Shown here piece after piece: positions 57,040 through 64,000 of a stretch of DNA of 64,000 nt. Location of the stretch: assembly GCF_000765905.2 (NCBI RefSeq), contig NZ_JRPL02000001.1, forward strand, positions 62,001 through 126,000, written 5' to 3'. The notes below the pieces were generated by a model. That model saw only the letters and a program-made list of their open reading frames with translations, ran no database searches and was not told where the DNA came from. The translations under genes and the position numbers were made by a program. The first letter of the stretch is position 1, and each line of letters begins with the position of its first letter. The stretch comes from Helicobacter trogontum (GTDB lineage Bacteria; Campylobacterota; Campylobacteria; Campylobacterales; Helicobacteraceae).

Positions 57040-58164
57040 ATGATTATTGGTATTCCAAAAGAGATTATGAATCACGAACATAGAGTAGGACTTATCCCAA
57101 GCGATGTAGCATTACTGCAAAAATCAAATGCAAAACATATCATTTATGTAGAAGATGGCTTAGGTAGTACGATAGGCTACACAAATAAAGATTATGAGAA
57201 TGCAGGGGCAAAGATTATTTCAAACGCAGAGAAGATATGGAAAGATTCAGAACTGATTGTAAAATGCAAAGAACCTATTGGATCTGAATTTAAATATTTA
57301 CGAAGTAATATGATCTTATATAGTTTTCTTGATCTCGCTTACTCTAAAGAACTTGCAAATGCACTTGTAGAATCTAGGGTTACCTCGATATGTGGTGAGA
57401 CGATTGCTGGACCAAAGGGAAATTATCCAGTATTAGCAGCAATGAGTGAAGTAACAGGTAAATTTGCTGCACAACATGCTGCAACGCTTCTTGCTACAAA
57501 TTATGGCGGAAGAGGTGTGCTTATAGGTGGTTGTGCTGGTGTTTCACCTGCAAAAGCGGTGGTTGTTGGCGGTGGTGCAGTAGGTATGAATGCAGCACGT
57601 GTATTGGTAGGTATGGGGGCAGATGTAAGTGTGCTTGATATTGATACACAAAAGATTGCAAATCACCCACTCGCCTTAAATAATCAGATCAAGGTGTTAT
57701 ATGCAAATGAAGATTCTATAACGCAGTCATTAAATGGGGCTGATATATTAATTGGTGCAGTCCTCGTCACTGCAACTGCAACACCAAAGGTTATCACAAG
57801 AGAGCATTTAAAGCTTATGAATAAAGGTGGTATTGTATTGGATGTATCTGTGGATCTTGGTGGTTGTATTGAAACTTCAAAACAAACAACACATGACAAC
57901 CCAACTTATATCGAAGAGGGCTTAATCCATTATGGTGTGCCAAATATACCAGGTGTGATTGCACGCACTTCAAGTATTACATATTCTTATGAATCTCTAC
58001 CTTATGTACAATGTATCGCAAATTGTGGTTGGCGTGAAATGTTAAAAATGCCTGGTGCAATTGGCGGCTTAAATGCCTATGATGGCAAGATCGCTTTAGA
58101 ATCTGTATCAAAAAGTTTTTCATTGCCTTATATTGACGCACAAAGCGTGCTTGAAGGGAAATGA
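57040..58164 (+). CDS. ald: alanine dehydrogenase
   Basis: Reversible NAD-dependent conversion of alanine to pyruvate and ammonia; in Campylobacterota it usually lets alanine serve as a carbon source. 374 residues. Motifs: MIIGIPKEIMNHEHRVGL at the start, VKCKEPI, the Rossmann GGGAVGMNAARVLVGMGA, VLDIDTQ, VDLGGCIETS and YGVPNIPGVIARTSS. Length and motifs are standard. The SMR transporter follows after 1 base. Confidence 0.95.
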   Translation: MIIGIPKEIMNHEHRVGLIPSDVALLQKSNAKHIIYVEDGLGSTIGYTNKDYENAGAKIISNAEKIWKDSELIVKCKEPIGSEFKYLRSNMILYSFLDLAYSKELANALVESRVTSICGETIAGPKGNYPVLAAMSEVTGKFAAQHAATLLATNYGGRGVLIGGCAGVSPAKAVVVGGGAVGMNAARVLVGMGADVSVLDIDTQKIANHPLALNNQIKVLYANEDSITQSLNGADILIGAVLVTATATPKVITREHLKLMNKGGIVLDVSVDLGGCIETSKQTTHDNPTYIEEGLIHYGVPNIPGVIARTSSITYSYESLPYVQCIANCGWREMLKMPGAIGGLNAYDGKIALESVSKSFSLPYIDAQSVLEGK

Positions 58165-58165
58165 T

Positions 58166-58642
58166 ATGCAAAACACAATGCAACAGGACTCTACAAACCT
58201 TAAAGATCCTTTAGATTCTAAGAATTCTCCATATCATTTTAATCAAGCGAATACAACACAAACTCGCAAACTATCATGGATGTTTCTAATTATTGCAATT
58301 TTACTTGAAGTTGGTGGTGTAGCTATGTTGAGTGCCATTCCACTATGGTTTGAAGCTTTTAATAGTAAAGGGGTGGCAATTGGTTTTATAGAAATTGCCC
58401 CACATTTAATAGCAAAAGCCATCATGTTAATCATGATTGCAGCTTCATATTATTGCATGTCCCTTGCATTGCGTAGAATTGCCTTAGGAGTAGCCTATTC
58501 TGTATGGGAAATTGTAGGTATGATTGGAATCTTACTCATATCTTTTCTTTTCTTTCCACCAAATCTTACACTAAAAGAATATGTGGGTATAGCAGTTGGT
58601 TTTATAGGTATTATATGTGTTATTTTAGGGGAAGAACATTAA
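58166..58642 (+). CDS. small multidrug resistance (SMR) family transporter
   Basis: 158 residues from ATG 58166 (GAAGGG about 7 bases upstream). The first ~45 residues are a hydrophilic extension (Asn, Thr, Gln-rich) not seen in standard ~105-residue SMR proteins. Four membrane helices follow, the first with the key Glu in AILLEVGGVAML, and YSVWEIVGMIGILL in helix 3. SMR proteins export cations such as quaternary amines, guanidinium or polyamines by proton antiport. Linkage to ald may mean cotranscription. No paired second SMR gene is present, so it would act as a homodimer. Confidence 0.85.
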   Translation: MQNTMQQDSTNLKDPLDSKNSPYHFNQANTTQTRKLSWMFLIIAILLEVGGVAMLSAIPLWFEAFNSKGVAIGFIEIAPHLIAKAIMLIMIAASYYCMSLALRRIALGVAYSVWEIVGMIGILLISFLFFPPNLTLKEYVGIAVGFIGIICVILGEEH

Positions 58643-59277
58643 GCCATTATCCTAAGAATTAATTAAAATCATTCAAAAGTCTTACATGATAGAATAGCAG
58701 CTCCTTACCTGATAATCTACATCGTATCATCGCTTTTTGCTAGTGTATCTATGTGTTTAAACACTTCTAGTAAACTTCTAAAACCAAGTCTTTTAATAGC
58801 TCGTTTCACTCATCATACTTTACATCAAAATCTATATTATAAGCCTTGCTAACCTGTTACTTATACCTGTAAAAAGAACTTCTACTAACTCTATACTTTG
58901 CACATAAAATCTTAACATTATCTCTACTTGCGATAAATTTGATTACAGAACATGCGAGTGTCTATTATTAACATTATTAGATATGTTAACTCTTTTTTAT
59001 TGTATTTTGTATTACCAATACTATGTGTGTTTTAAATCATTTTTGTTAGCTATATATTACAATTTCCTAAACCATATTTGTATTTAGTGCTTGTAAAAAT
59101 AGCCATAATTCTATTTGAATATATCTGTTAGTTATTATAAAGGAGAATTTTAGGGGTAATATAATTTTAAAGCTTTTGTATAAAATAAACTATATTGACT
59201 AATATTTTAACAGAATATATGATAATTAGTATGACACTCTAAGGTGTATAATACTTACTTAAGAAACTTAATAATAG
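58643..59277. other. 635-base intergenic region
   Basis: Holds only the degraded frame described at 58718-58961. From 58965 to 59277 the sequence is AT-rich spacer with stops in all frames. Confidence 0.45.
58718..58961 (-). pseudogene. degraded helix-turn-helix protein (transposase-like)
   Basis: A minus-strand frame reads FIASRDNVKILCAKYRVSRS, then SFYRYK, a stop, QVSKAYNIDFDVKYDE, a stop, NELLKDL. After a frame change it reads FRSLLEVFKHIDTLAKSDD and stops at 58718. The first part looks like a resolvase/transposase-type helix-turn-helix (CAKYxVSRSSFYRY). Two stops and a shift mean it is dead. Weak identification. Confidence 0.3.
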
Positions 59278-59886
59278 CTAGTGAGTATTACGTGCCTTTG
59301 TTGGTGTGTCAAGTCTAATCCTGTCACCCTTTTCATTATAAACTTTACGCCATTGATTCTGAAATTCTATATTTTTATTTGAAAAATAATCAATCCATGC
59401 TTCTTCGCATGTTTTTTTATCTACCAAAACAAGATGTGGTCTAGGCATAGTCCAACCATTTCGCATACTACCCTTAACACAATAAATCTCCCCCTCCATT
59501 GGCGTAAATAATATATAAGATGTTGCCTCTGTTTTTGCCATAAGAGCGATAGGATACCCAGCTTCAACATCAGCTAAGAATGTCTTTCCCATTGCCATAT
59601 AACCAAGAGAATCTTGATAATTCTTATAATTTGGACGCCCTTTAGAATCTGTTTTTGGTTGATGCTCAATCCGCAAAGTATAACCTAAATAAGAACCAAC
59701 ATGGTTATTTTCCCTATACACATAAATGCGTGCCTTTCCTGGCGGTGGATCTTGTAATACAAAACTACCATCACTCACAAAACCGATTTCTTTACTCTTT
59801 GCAAGCGGAATAAGTTGGCGATTAATCGTACACCCAGTGAGACTAAGCACACACACCACAAAAAATACATAGGCAAAAAAACGCAT
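59278..59886 (-). CDS. DUF2846-like lipoprotein
   Basis: 202 residues with a type II signal, LSLTGC (acylated Cys19). The mature part reads PPPGKARIYVYRENNHVGSY, then LADVEAGYPIALMAKTEATS and GEIYCVKGSM. This PxGKAxIYVYR opening is typical of DUF2846-type lipoproteins. Function unknown. It is on the same strand as purC, 29 bases downstream of it, so possibly cotranscribed. Confidence 0.75.
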   Translation of the reverse strand: MRFFAYVFFVVCVLSLTGCTINRQLIPLAKSKEIGFVSDGSFVLQDPPPGKARIYVYRENNHVGSYLGYTLRIEHQPKTDSKGRPNYKNYQDSLGYMAMGKTFLADVEAGYPIALMAKTEATSYILFTPMEGEIYCVKGSMRNGWTMPRPHLVLVDKKTCEEAWIDYFSNKNIEFQNQWRKVYNEKGDRIRLDTPTKARNTH

Positions 59887-59915
59887 GTTTTTTGCTACCT
59901 TACAACTTCAAAGCT

Positions 59916-60689
59916 TTACTTAATCTCTGCTAGACGAGATAATACTTCTTTATAAGCATTTGTCACATTGCCTAAATTTTGCCTGAAAATATCTTTATCC
60001 ATCTTTTTATTTGTTGTCTTATCCCACAAGCGACAACTATCTGGACTTATTTCATCTGCAAGTAAGATATTACCACTAGAATCTCTGCCAAACTCAAGTT
60101 TAAAGTCAATTAAGCGTAATGAGGCTTTATCAAAATATTCTTTTAAAATCTCATTTACTTGCAATGCTAATTCTTTCAATTTTTCAATCTCGTGTATATT
60201 TGCAAGTCCCATTAAAAGACAATGAGAATCTGTGATAATAGGATCATTTAAAGAATCATCTTTATAATAGAATTCTACAAGTGGTGCACCAAGCAGTGTT
60301 TCTTTAATATTTAAGGATTCTGCAATACCTAATCTTTTACTTAAACTACCTGTAGCAATATTTCGCACTACAACTTCAATAGGAATAATCTCTAGTTTTT
60401 TACAAAGCATATACTTATCTTGTAATGTTTGTATGAAATGAGTTTTTACATCTCTAGATTCCAAAAGCATAAAAATTTGCGTTGAGATTTGACAATTTAG
60501 ACTTCCTTTGCCTTCTTCGCTACTTCTCTTCTGTGCATTAAATGCTGTTAAATCATCTTTAAATGCTGCAAGTAAAGTATTATCTAAAGTTGTTTTATAG
60601 AGTTTCTTCCCTTTACCTTCATAAAGTAGATTTGCTTCTACAAGATTCTCTTGTAAAAATTCATTTTCTTGAGTTATCATATTTTCCAT
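59916..60689 (-). CDS. purC: SAICAR synthetase (phosphoribosylaminoimidazole-succinocarboxamide synthase)
   Basis: Purine biosynthesis: ligates aspartate to CAIR with ATP. 257 residues from the ATG at 60689, which has AAGGAG 7 bases upstream; an ATG two codons earlier is too close to that site. Motifs: [50 protein letters not shown] and [15 protein letters not shown] ~15-residue N-terminal extension precedes the core. No other pur gene is nearby. Confidence 0.95.
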   Translation of the reverse strand: MENMITQENEFLQENLVEANLLYEGKGKKLYKTTLDNTLLAAFKDDLTAFNAQKRSSEEGKGSLNCQISTQIFMLLESRDVKTHFIQTLQDKYMLCKKLEIIPIEVVVRNIATGSLSKRLGIAESLNIKETLLGAPLVEFYYKDDSLNDPIITDSHCLLMGLANIHEIEKLKELALQVNEILKEYFDKASLRLIDFKLEFGRDSSGNILLADEISPDSCRLWDKTTNKKMDKDIFRQNLGNVTNAYKEVLSRLAEIK

Positions 60690-60982
60690 ACACATTCTCC
60701 TTAAAGTTAATGATTTGCATTATTTTAAAAAACTTTATAGTGCTGTAATCCCTAGTATTTTCATAATATTTTGTTGCTTAGAAACTCCAAAAAAAACCTT
60801 GATAGCCTAACTTTCTACACTTTTTAAATAATATTTTTAACCCTCAACCAAAATAAATACAGCCTTACAATAACATAACCATCAAAAAACTGGTATTTTA
60901 TACATCTATACCTATATTTATCAGACCTCATATTAAGCTTATAATAGTTTTTAAACCAAATCTTACACAACAAAAGCAGAAA

Positions 60983-62362
60983 CTATTTTGCTCCTCCTTT
61001 AATAACTGCCCAAGTTTTTAACACATCAATAGCACTTTTTAGTTGTATATCTTTCATGATCATACTCTGTGTAATATCTTTACTCTCGGTATCTTTAGAA
61101 TCTGCCTTTGCATTATTTTTCTTTTCTTCCTGTAATAACTCATTCTTTAAATGCCGTTTTAAATCAGCCTCTTTAAATTCAAGCTGATTTGCATCGCCTA
61201 ATGGCACTTCAGCTTCTGCAACGATAAGATCTGGTGTAATGCCTACTGCTTGTATACTTCTACCAGTTGGTAAATAATATTTTGCTATAGTAAGCTGCAT
61301 TGCCTCATTAGCCTCTCTACCAAATGGGAATATCTTTTGCACACTTCCCTTACCAAAAGTGCTCTCCCCTACAATAACAGCTCTTTTATAGTCTTGTAAC
61401 GCACCTGCTACAATCTCACTTGCAGATGCACTGCCACCATTTACAAGTACTACAAGTGGTTCATGTAAAAAATCTGCATTACCAGACGTCTTAAGCTCAA
61501 GATTTTCTATTTTGCCCCGCTCACTTACCACTACACCATCTTTTACAAAAAGGCTTACAAGCCCAATTGCTTGATCGAGTAACCCTCCAGGATTCCCACG
61601 CAAGTCAAGTACAATCCCATCAACTTTGCCAAGCTCTTTTAATCCATTTTTTACTTCACGAGTTACATTTTGGTCAAAAGTTGCAACACGAACATACGCA
61701 TAATTCGTTTCTTCAATTTTGCTTACTAGAGTAGAACGAACTTTTACATCATCACGTTTGATCTCAAATTTCAGTGGTTTTGTTTCACCCTTTCTTATGA
61801 TTGTAAGAGTTACTTTTGTCCCTTTTTTGCCTTTCATAAGTGACACGGCTTGATCTATCTTCATATCAAGGGTTGGCTTGTCATCAATTTTTAAGATAAT
61901 ATCCCCACTTTTTAAACCAACTTTTTTCGCAGGGGTATCATCAAGCGGTGCAATAACTGTTAATGCTCCATCTTTCATACCAACGGTTATACCTATACCA
62001 CTAAAACTACCACTTGTTTTTGTGCGTAAGTCTTCATAGTCTTTTTGCGGTAGATATGCAGAATGTGCGTCAAGATTACTAAGCATACCTGAAATTGCTT
62101 TTTCAATAATCTCATTTGTATCGACATCATTTACATAACTATTCTCAACAAGATTTACTGCTGCCATGAATTTCTGTAATGCCCTATCTCGTTCTGCTTG
62201 TGTAAGCTTTTTCTTTTTAGGTGCTTGTGTAGTTGATACATTTTGTGCAACCTCTATCTGCATTTGATTTGCAATATTTTGCGCTTGTAGAATCCCAAAG
62301 CCACTTACAAGCAAAGCTGAAGATACAAACCCTGATAAAATATAAAAATTAAGTTTTTTCAT
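60983..62362 (-). CDS. ctpA: C-terminal processing protease (S41, PDZ)
   Basis: 459 residues from the ATG at 62362 (GGAT upstream); a TTG 5 codons earlier is an alternative. An N-terminal membrane anchor/signal (~5-25) precedes a helical region (~45-85), a PDZ domain (~100-170; SGIGITVGMKDGALTVIAPL) and the S41 protease core. The catalytic Ser is in NGGSASASEI (~310) and Lys in FGKGSVQK (~336). A Lys/Asp/Ser-rich segment (~415-440) is low complexity. It cuts proteins from their C-terminus in the periplasm. The rhodanese gene lies upstream on the same strand (32-base gap). Confidence 0.92.
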   Translation of the reverse strand: MKKLNFYILSGFVSSALLVSGFGILQAQNIANQMQIEVAQNVSTTQAPKKKKLTQAERDRALQKFMAAVNLVENSYVNDVDTNEIIEKAISGMLSNLDAHSAYLPQKDYEDLRTKTSGSFSGIGITVGMKDGALTVIAPLDDTPAKKVGLKSGDIILKIDDKPTLDMKIDQAVSLMKGKKGTKVTLTIIRKGETKPLKFEIKRDDVKVRSTLVSKIEETNYAYVRVATFDQNVTREVKNGLKELGKVDGIVLDLRGNPGGLLDQAIGLVSLFVKDGVVVSERGKIENLELKTSGNADFLHEPLVVLVNGGSASASEIVAGALQDYKRAVIVGESTFGKGSVQKIFPFGREANEAMQLTIAKYYLPTGRSIQAVGITPDLIVAEAEVPLGDANQLEFKEADLKRHLKNELLQEEKKNNAKADSKDTESKDITQSMIMKDIQLKSAIDVLKTWAVIKGGAK

Positions 62363-62394
62363 TTCATTAATATCCAAAAATAATTTTTAAAACA

Positions 62395-62751
62395 TTACTG
62401 TAAATCTCTTAAACAATCTTTTGCAATACCCACAATCTCAAACTTTTCATAGAATCGAGCAAAGGTATCATCAAAGAAATAGATATTATCACAGCCAAGT
62501 CTCACAAGCTTACTCCCCATAGCAGACGCCCTGCCCCCTCTTTTACAATGTATAAGTATTTTTTTATCTGGGTTATCTTGAGCAAGATTGTAAAGTGCAT
62601 GGGTTTCTTTAATATTTGGAACCCCTTTAATACGTGCTGCACAAACCTCCTCTTCATCTCGCATATCAACCATAATATAGTCTTCTAGATTTGCTTCCTC
62701 AATGTAAACCGCCTTTGCAAGACTTTTATTTCTCTTGCCATATTCTTGCAT
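62395..62751 (-). CDS. rhodanese-like sulfurtransferase, single domain
   Basis: 118 residues with the rhodanese loop HCKRGGRA carrying Cys69. The CDC25/rhodanese approach is IMVDMRDEEEV, then RIKGVPNIKE. Cytoplasmic, as no signal is present. Such proteins transfer sulfane sulfur or act in tRNA thiolation and Fe-S supply; the partner is unknown. Probably cotranscribed with ctpA. Confidence 0.88.
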   Translation of the reverse strand: MQEYGKRNKSLAKAVYIEEANLEDYIMVDMRDEEEVCAARIKGVPNIKETHALYNLAQDNPDKKILIHCKRGGRASAMGSKLVRLGCDNIYFFDDTFARFYEKFEIVGIAKDCLRDLQ

Positions 62752-62974
62752 GTATATCCTTGAAATTTAGTGAGATAAAAGCTTTATTTTATCGTTTTTT
62801 CTTAAATAAATGGAGAGTGTATTCTAAATTTTAATCATTAATTCTATAAAGTCGATACAGACAAATCGCTTAAATCCATTATTAATAACACCTTTACTAA
62901 AAATGTATCAACTCCAAAACAATACTAGATACACTAAAACGTTTATGAGATTTCAAAAAAACAACAAAATCAAG

Positions 62975-62980
62975 TATAAT
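62975..62980 (+). promoter_or_regulatory. -10 box for metG
   Basis: TATAAT in TCAAGTATAATTAAG, 54 bases before the metG ATG, with AAAAGGAC as ribosome site. The rest of 62752-63033 is AT-rich divergent spacer. Confidence 0.5.
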
Positions 62981-63033
62981 TAAGACTCTTATTTACCAAA
63001 CAACATTATAAAAGATAACACAAAAGGACATAA

Positions 63034-64000
63034 ATGAAGCGATTGCTAACAACACCCATTTATTATGTAAATGATGTACCACATATTGGACATGCTTATA
63101 CAACTATTCTTGCTGATGTTATAAAGAAATACTGGTCTCTTAAAGGTGATGATGTATTTCTCCTCACAGGCACTGATGAACATGGGCAAAAGATAGAAGA
63201 AGCAGCAAAAAAACATGGAATAAAAACAATTGAATATGCAAATTCTATTAGTGAAAAATTCCGCGATACATGGCGTGAATATGATATAGACTATGATAAA
63301 TTTATCCGCACAACCTATTTTGAGCATATCTTGTCTGTGCAAAAAGCCTTTGAGATTATGTATGATAGAGGAGATATCTATAAAGGGGCTTATGAGGGCA
63401 TGTATTGTGTTGGTTGTGAAAGTTTTTTCACACAATCACAAGTTATAGATGGAATCTATTGTCCTGATTGCAGTGGCAAAAAAGAAACTCGACTAGTAAA
63501 AGAGGAAAGTTATTTCTTCGCACTTTCAAAATATCAAGATAAGCTTTTAAAATGGTATAAAGAAAATCCAGATTGCATCATACCCTCACATAAAAAAAAT
63601 GAGGTAATAAAATTTGTAGAGCAAGGTTTGCAAGATCTATCAATTACACGCATAAGCTTTGAATGGGGTATTAAGATTCCATTAAAATTGCGTGATAGCA
63701 AACATATTATTTATGTATGGCTTGATGCGTTGATGAATTATGCAAGTGCGCTTGGTTATGGGTTAGACTACAATAATGCAAAAGAACAATTAAGCTATAA
63801 AATGGAACAAAACCCATGTCTAGAATCTAAAATGGAATACTTCAATAATACAACGCATATTGTAGGCAAAGATATATTGCGATTTCATGCAATATATTGG
63901 CCTGCATTCCTTATGAGCCTAGACTTACCATTGCCAAAACATATTTTCGTGCATGGTTGGTGGACTATCGATGGTGTAAAAATGAGTAAAAGTATTGGCA
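63034..64000 (+). CDS. metG: methionyl-tRNA synthetase, 3' end outside window
   Basis: Open from ATG 63034 to the window edge (322 codons). The class I signature is PHIGHAYTT. The single-knuckle zinc region CVGCESFF ... CPDC is at ~128-147, and the WLDAL..YASALGY and FVHGWWTIDGVKMSKSIG blocks are present, the last carrying KMSKS right at the end. The start MKRLLTTPIYYVNDVPHIGH is canonical. Charges tRNA-Met. Only the C-terminal anticodon-binding part is missing from view. Confidence 0.95.
   Translation, partial: MKRLLTTPIYYVNDVPHIGHAYTTILADVIKKYWSLKGDDVFLLTGTDEHGQKIEEAAKKHGIKTIEYANSISEKFRDTWREYDIDYDKFIRTTYFEHILSVQKAFEIMYDRGDIYKGAYEGMYCVGCESFFTQSQVIDGIYCPDCSGKKETRLVKEESYFFALSKYQDKLLKWYKENPDCIIPSHKKNEVIKFVEQGLQDLSITRISFEWGIKIPLKLRDSKHIIYVWLDALMNYASALGYGLDYNNAKEQLSYKMEQNPCLESKMEYFNNTTHIVGKDILRFHAIYWPAFLMSLDLPLPKHIFVHGWWTIDGVKMSKSIG

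Overview
This AT-rich window looks like chromosome of a Helicobacter, most likely an enterohepatic rather than gastric species. Evidence: a close match to the H. pylori cholesterol alpha-glucosyltransferase, next to the same hotdog protein as in H. pylori; fliQ directly followed by murB; a second FlgE-type hook protein; pseB for pseudaminic acid; a DsbK/DsbG-like CPHC protein; an LPP20-domain lipoprotein. Histidine genes (hisH, hisD) are present, which argues against H. pylori itself.

Layout. 1-3047: conserved genes (end of a DUF5718-like gene, an SH3-tailed membrane protein, plsC). 3073-18795: a strain-variable defence island. It starts with a 1265-residue type IIG restriction-modification enzyme, followed by an OLD-like ATPase-TOPRIM protein, a broken DUF4393 (Abi-alpha-like) gene, a membrane-anchored pentapeptide-repeat protein, a SIR2-HerA pair whose SIR2 gene has an in-frame stop, a second related pentapeptide protein, an ankyrin protein and a Fic protein. 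19153-34632: mostly housekeeping and envelope genes (BNR/sialidase-like protein, Sel1 protein, pseB, NifU-type scaffold, lipoproteins, DsbK-like, hisH, cca, hisD). 34799-36755: a glutamine-dependent asparagine synthase-like gene split by a 12-G tract, probably phase variable. 37458-49393: an unusual SH3-GltS fusion, small lipoprotein and OMP, six tRNA genes in three groups, flgE paralogue, cholesterol glucosyltransferase, fliQ-murB-ybeY. 49402-64000: a frameshifted MORN-repeat gene, glyS, an SLT-like protein, copA, a BspA-like repeat protein, ald plus an SMR transporter, purC, a C-terminal processing protease, rhodanese, and the 5' part of metG.

The most notable pattern is in the island. The last 20-125 codons of the type IIG restriction-modification gene recur as four further degenerate copies (8704-9086, 9885-9944, 11698-11852, 15303-15485). 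Each copy sits immediately upstream of a different cargo gene or operon. Copies 1 and 2 are almost identical at the DNA level over the final ~55 codons but have unrelated sequence upstream, as expected if different restriction-modification alleles, each with its own downstream cargo, were stacked at one site. Copies 2 and 4 share the same one-base deletion. I infer that the conserved 3' end of this gene is a recombination anchor through which defence cargo accumulates without an integrase. No integrase, phage structural gene, intact IS element or CRISPR array is visible.

Genes probably working together: the restriction-modification enzyme with the overlapping ATPase; SIR2 with HerA (14-base overlap); perhaps the ankyrin and Fic proteins; the BNR protein with its translationally coupled membrane partner; and the hotdog protein with the cholesterol glucosyltransferase (ATGA overlap).
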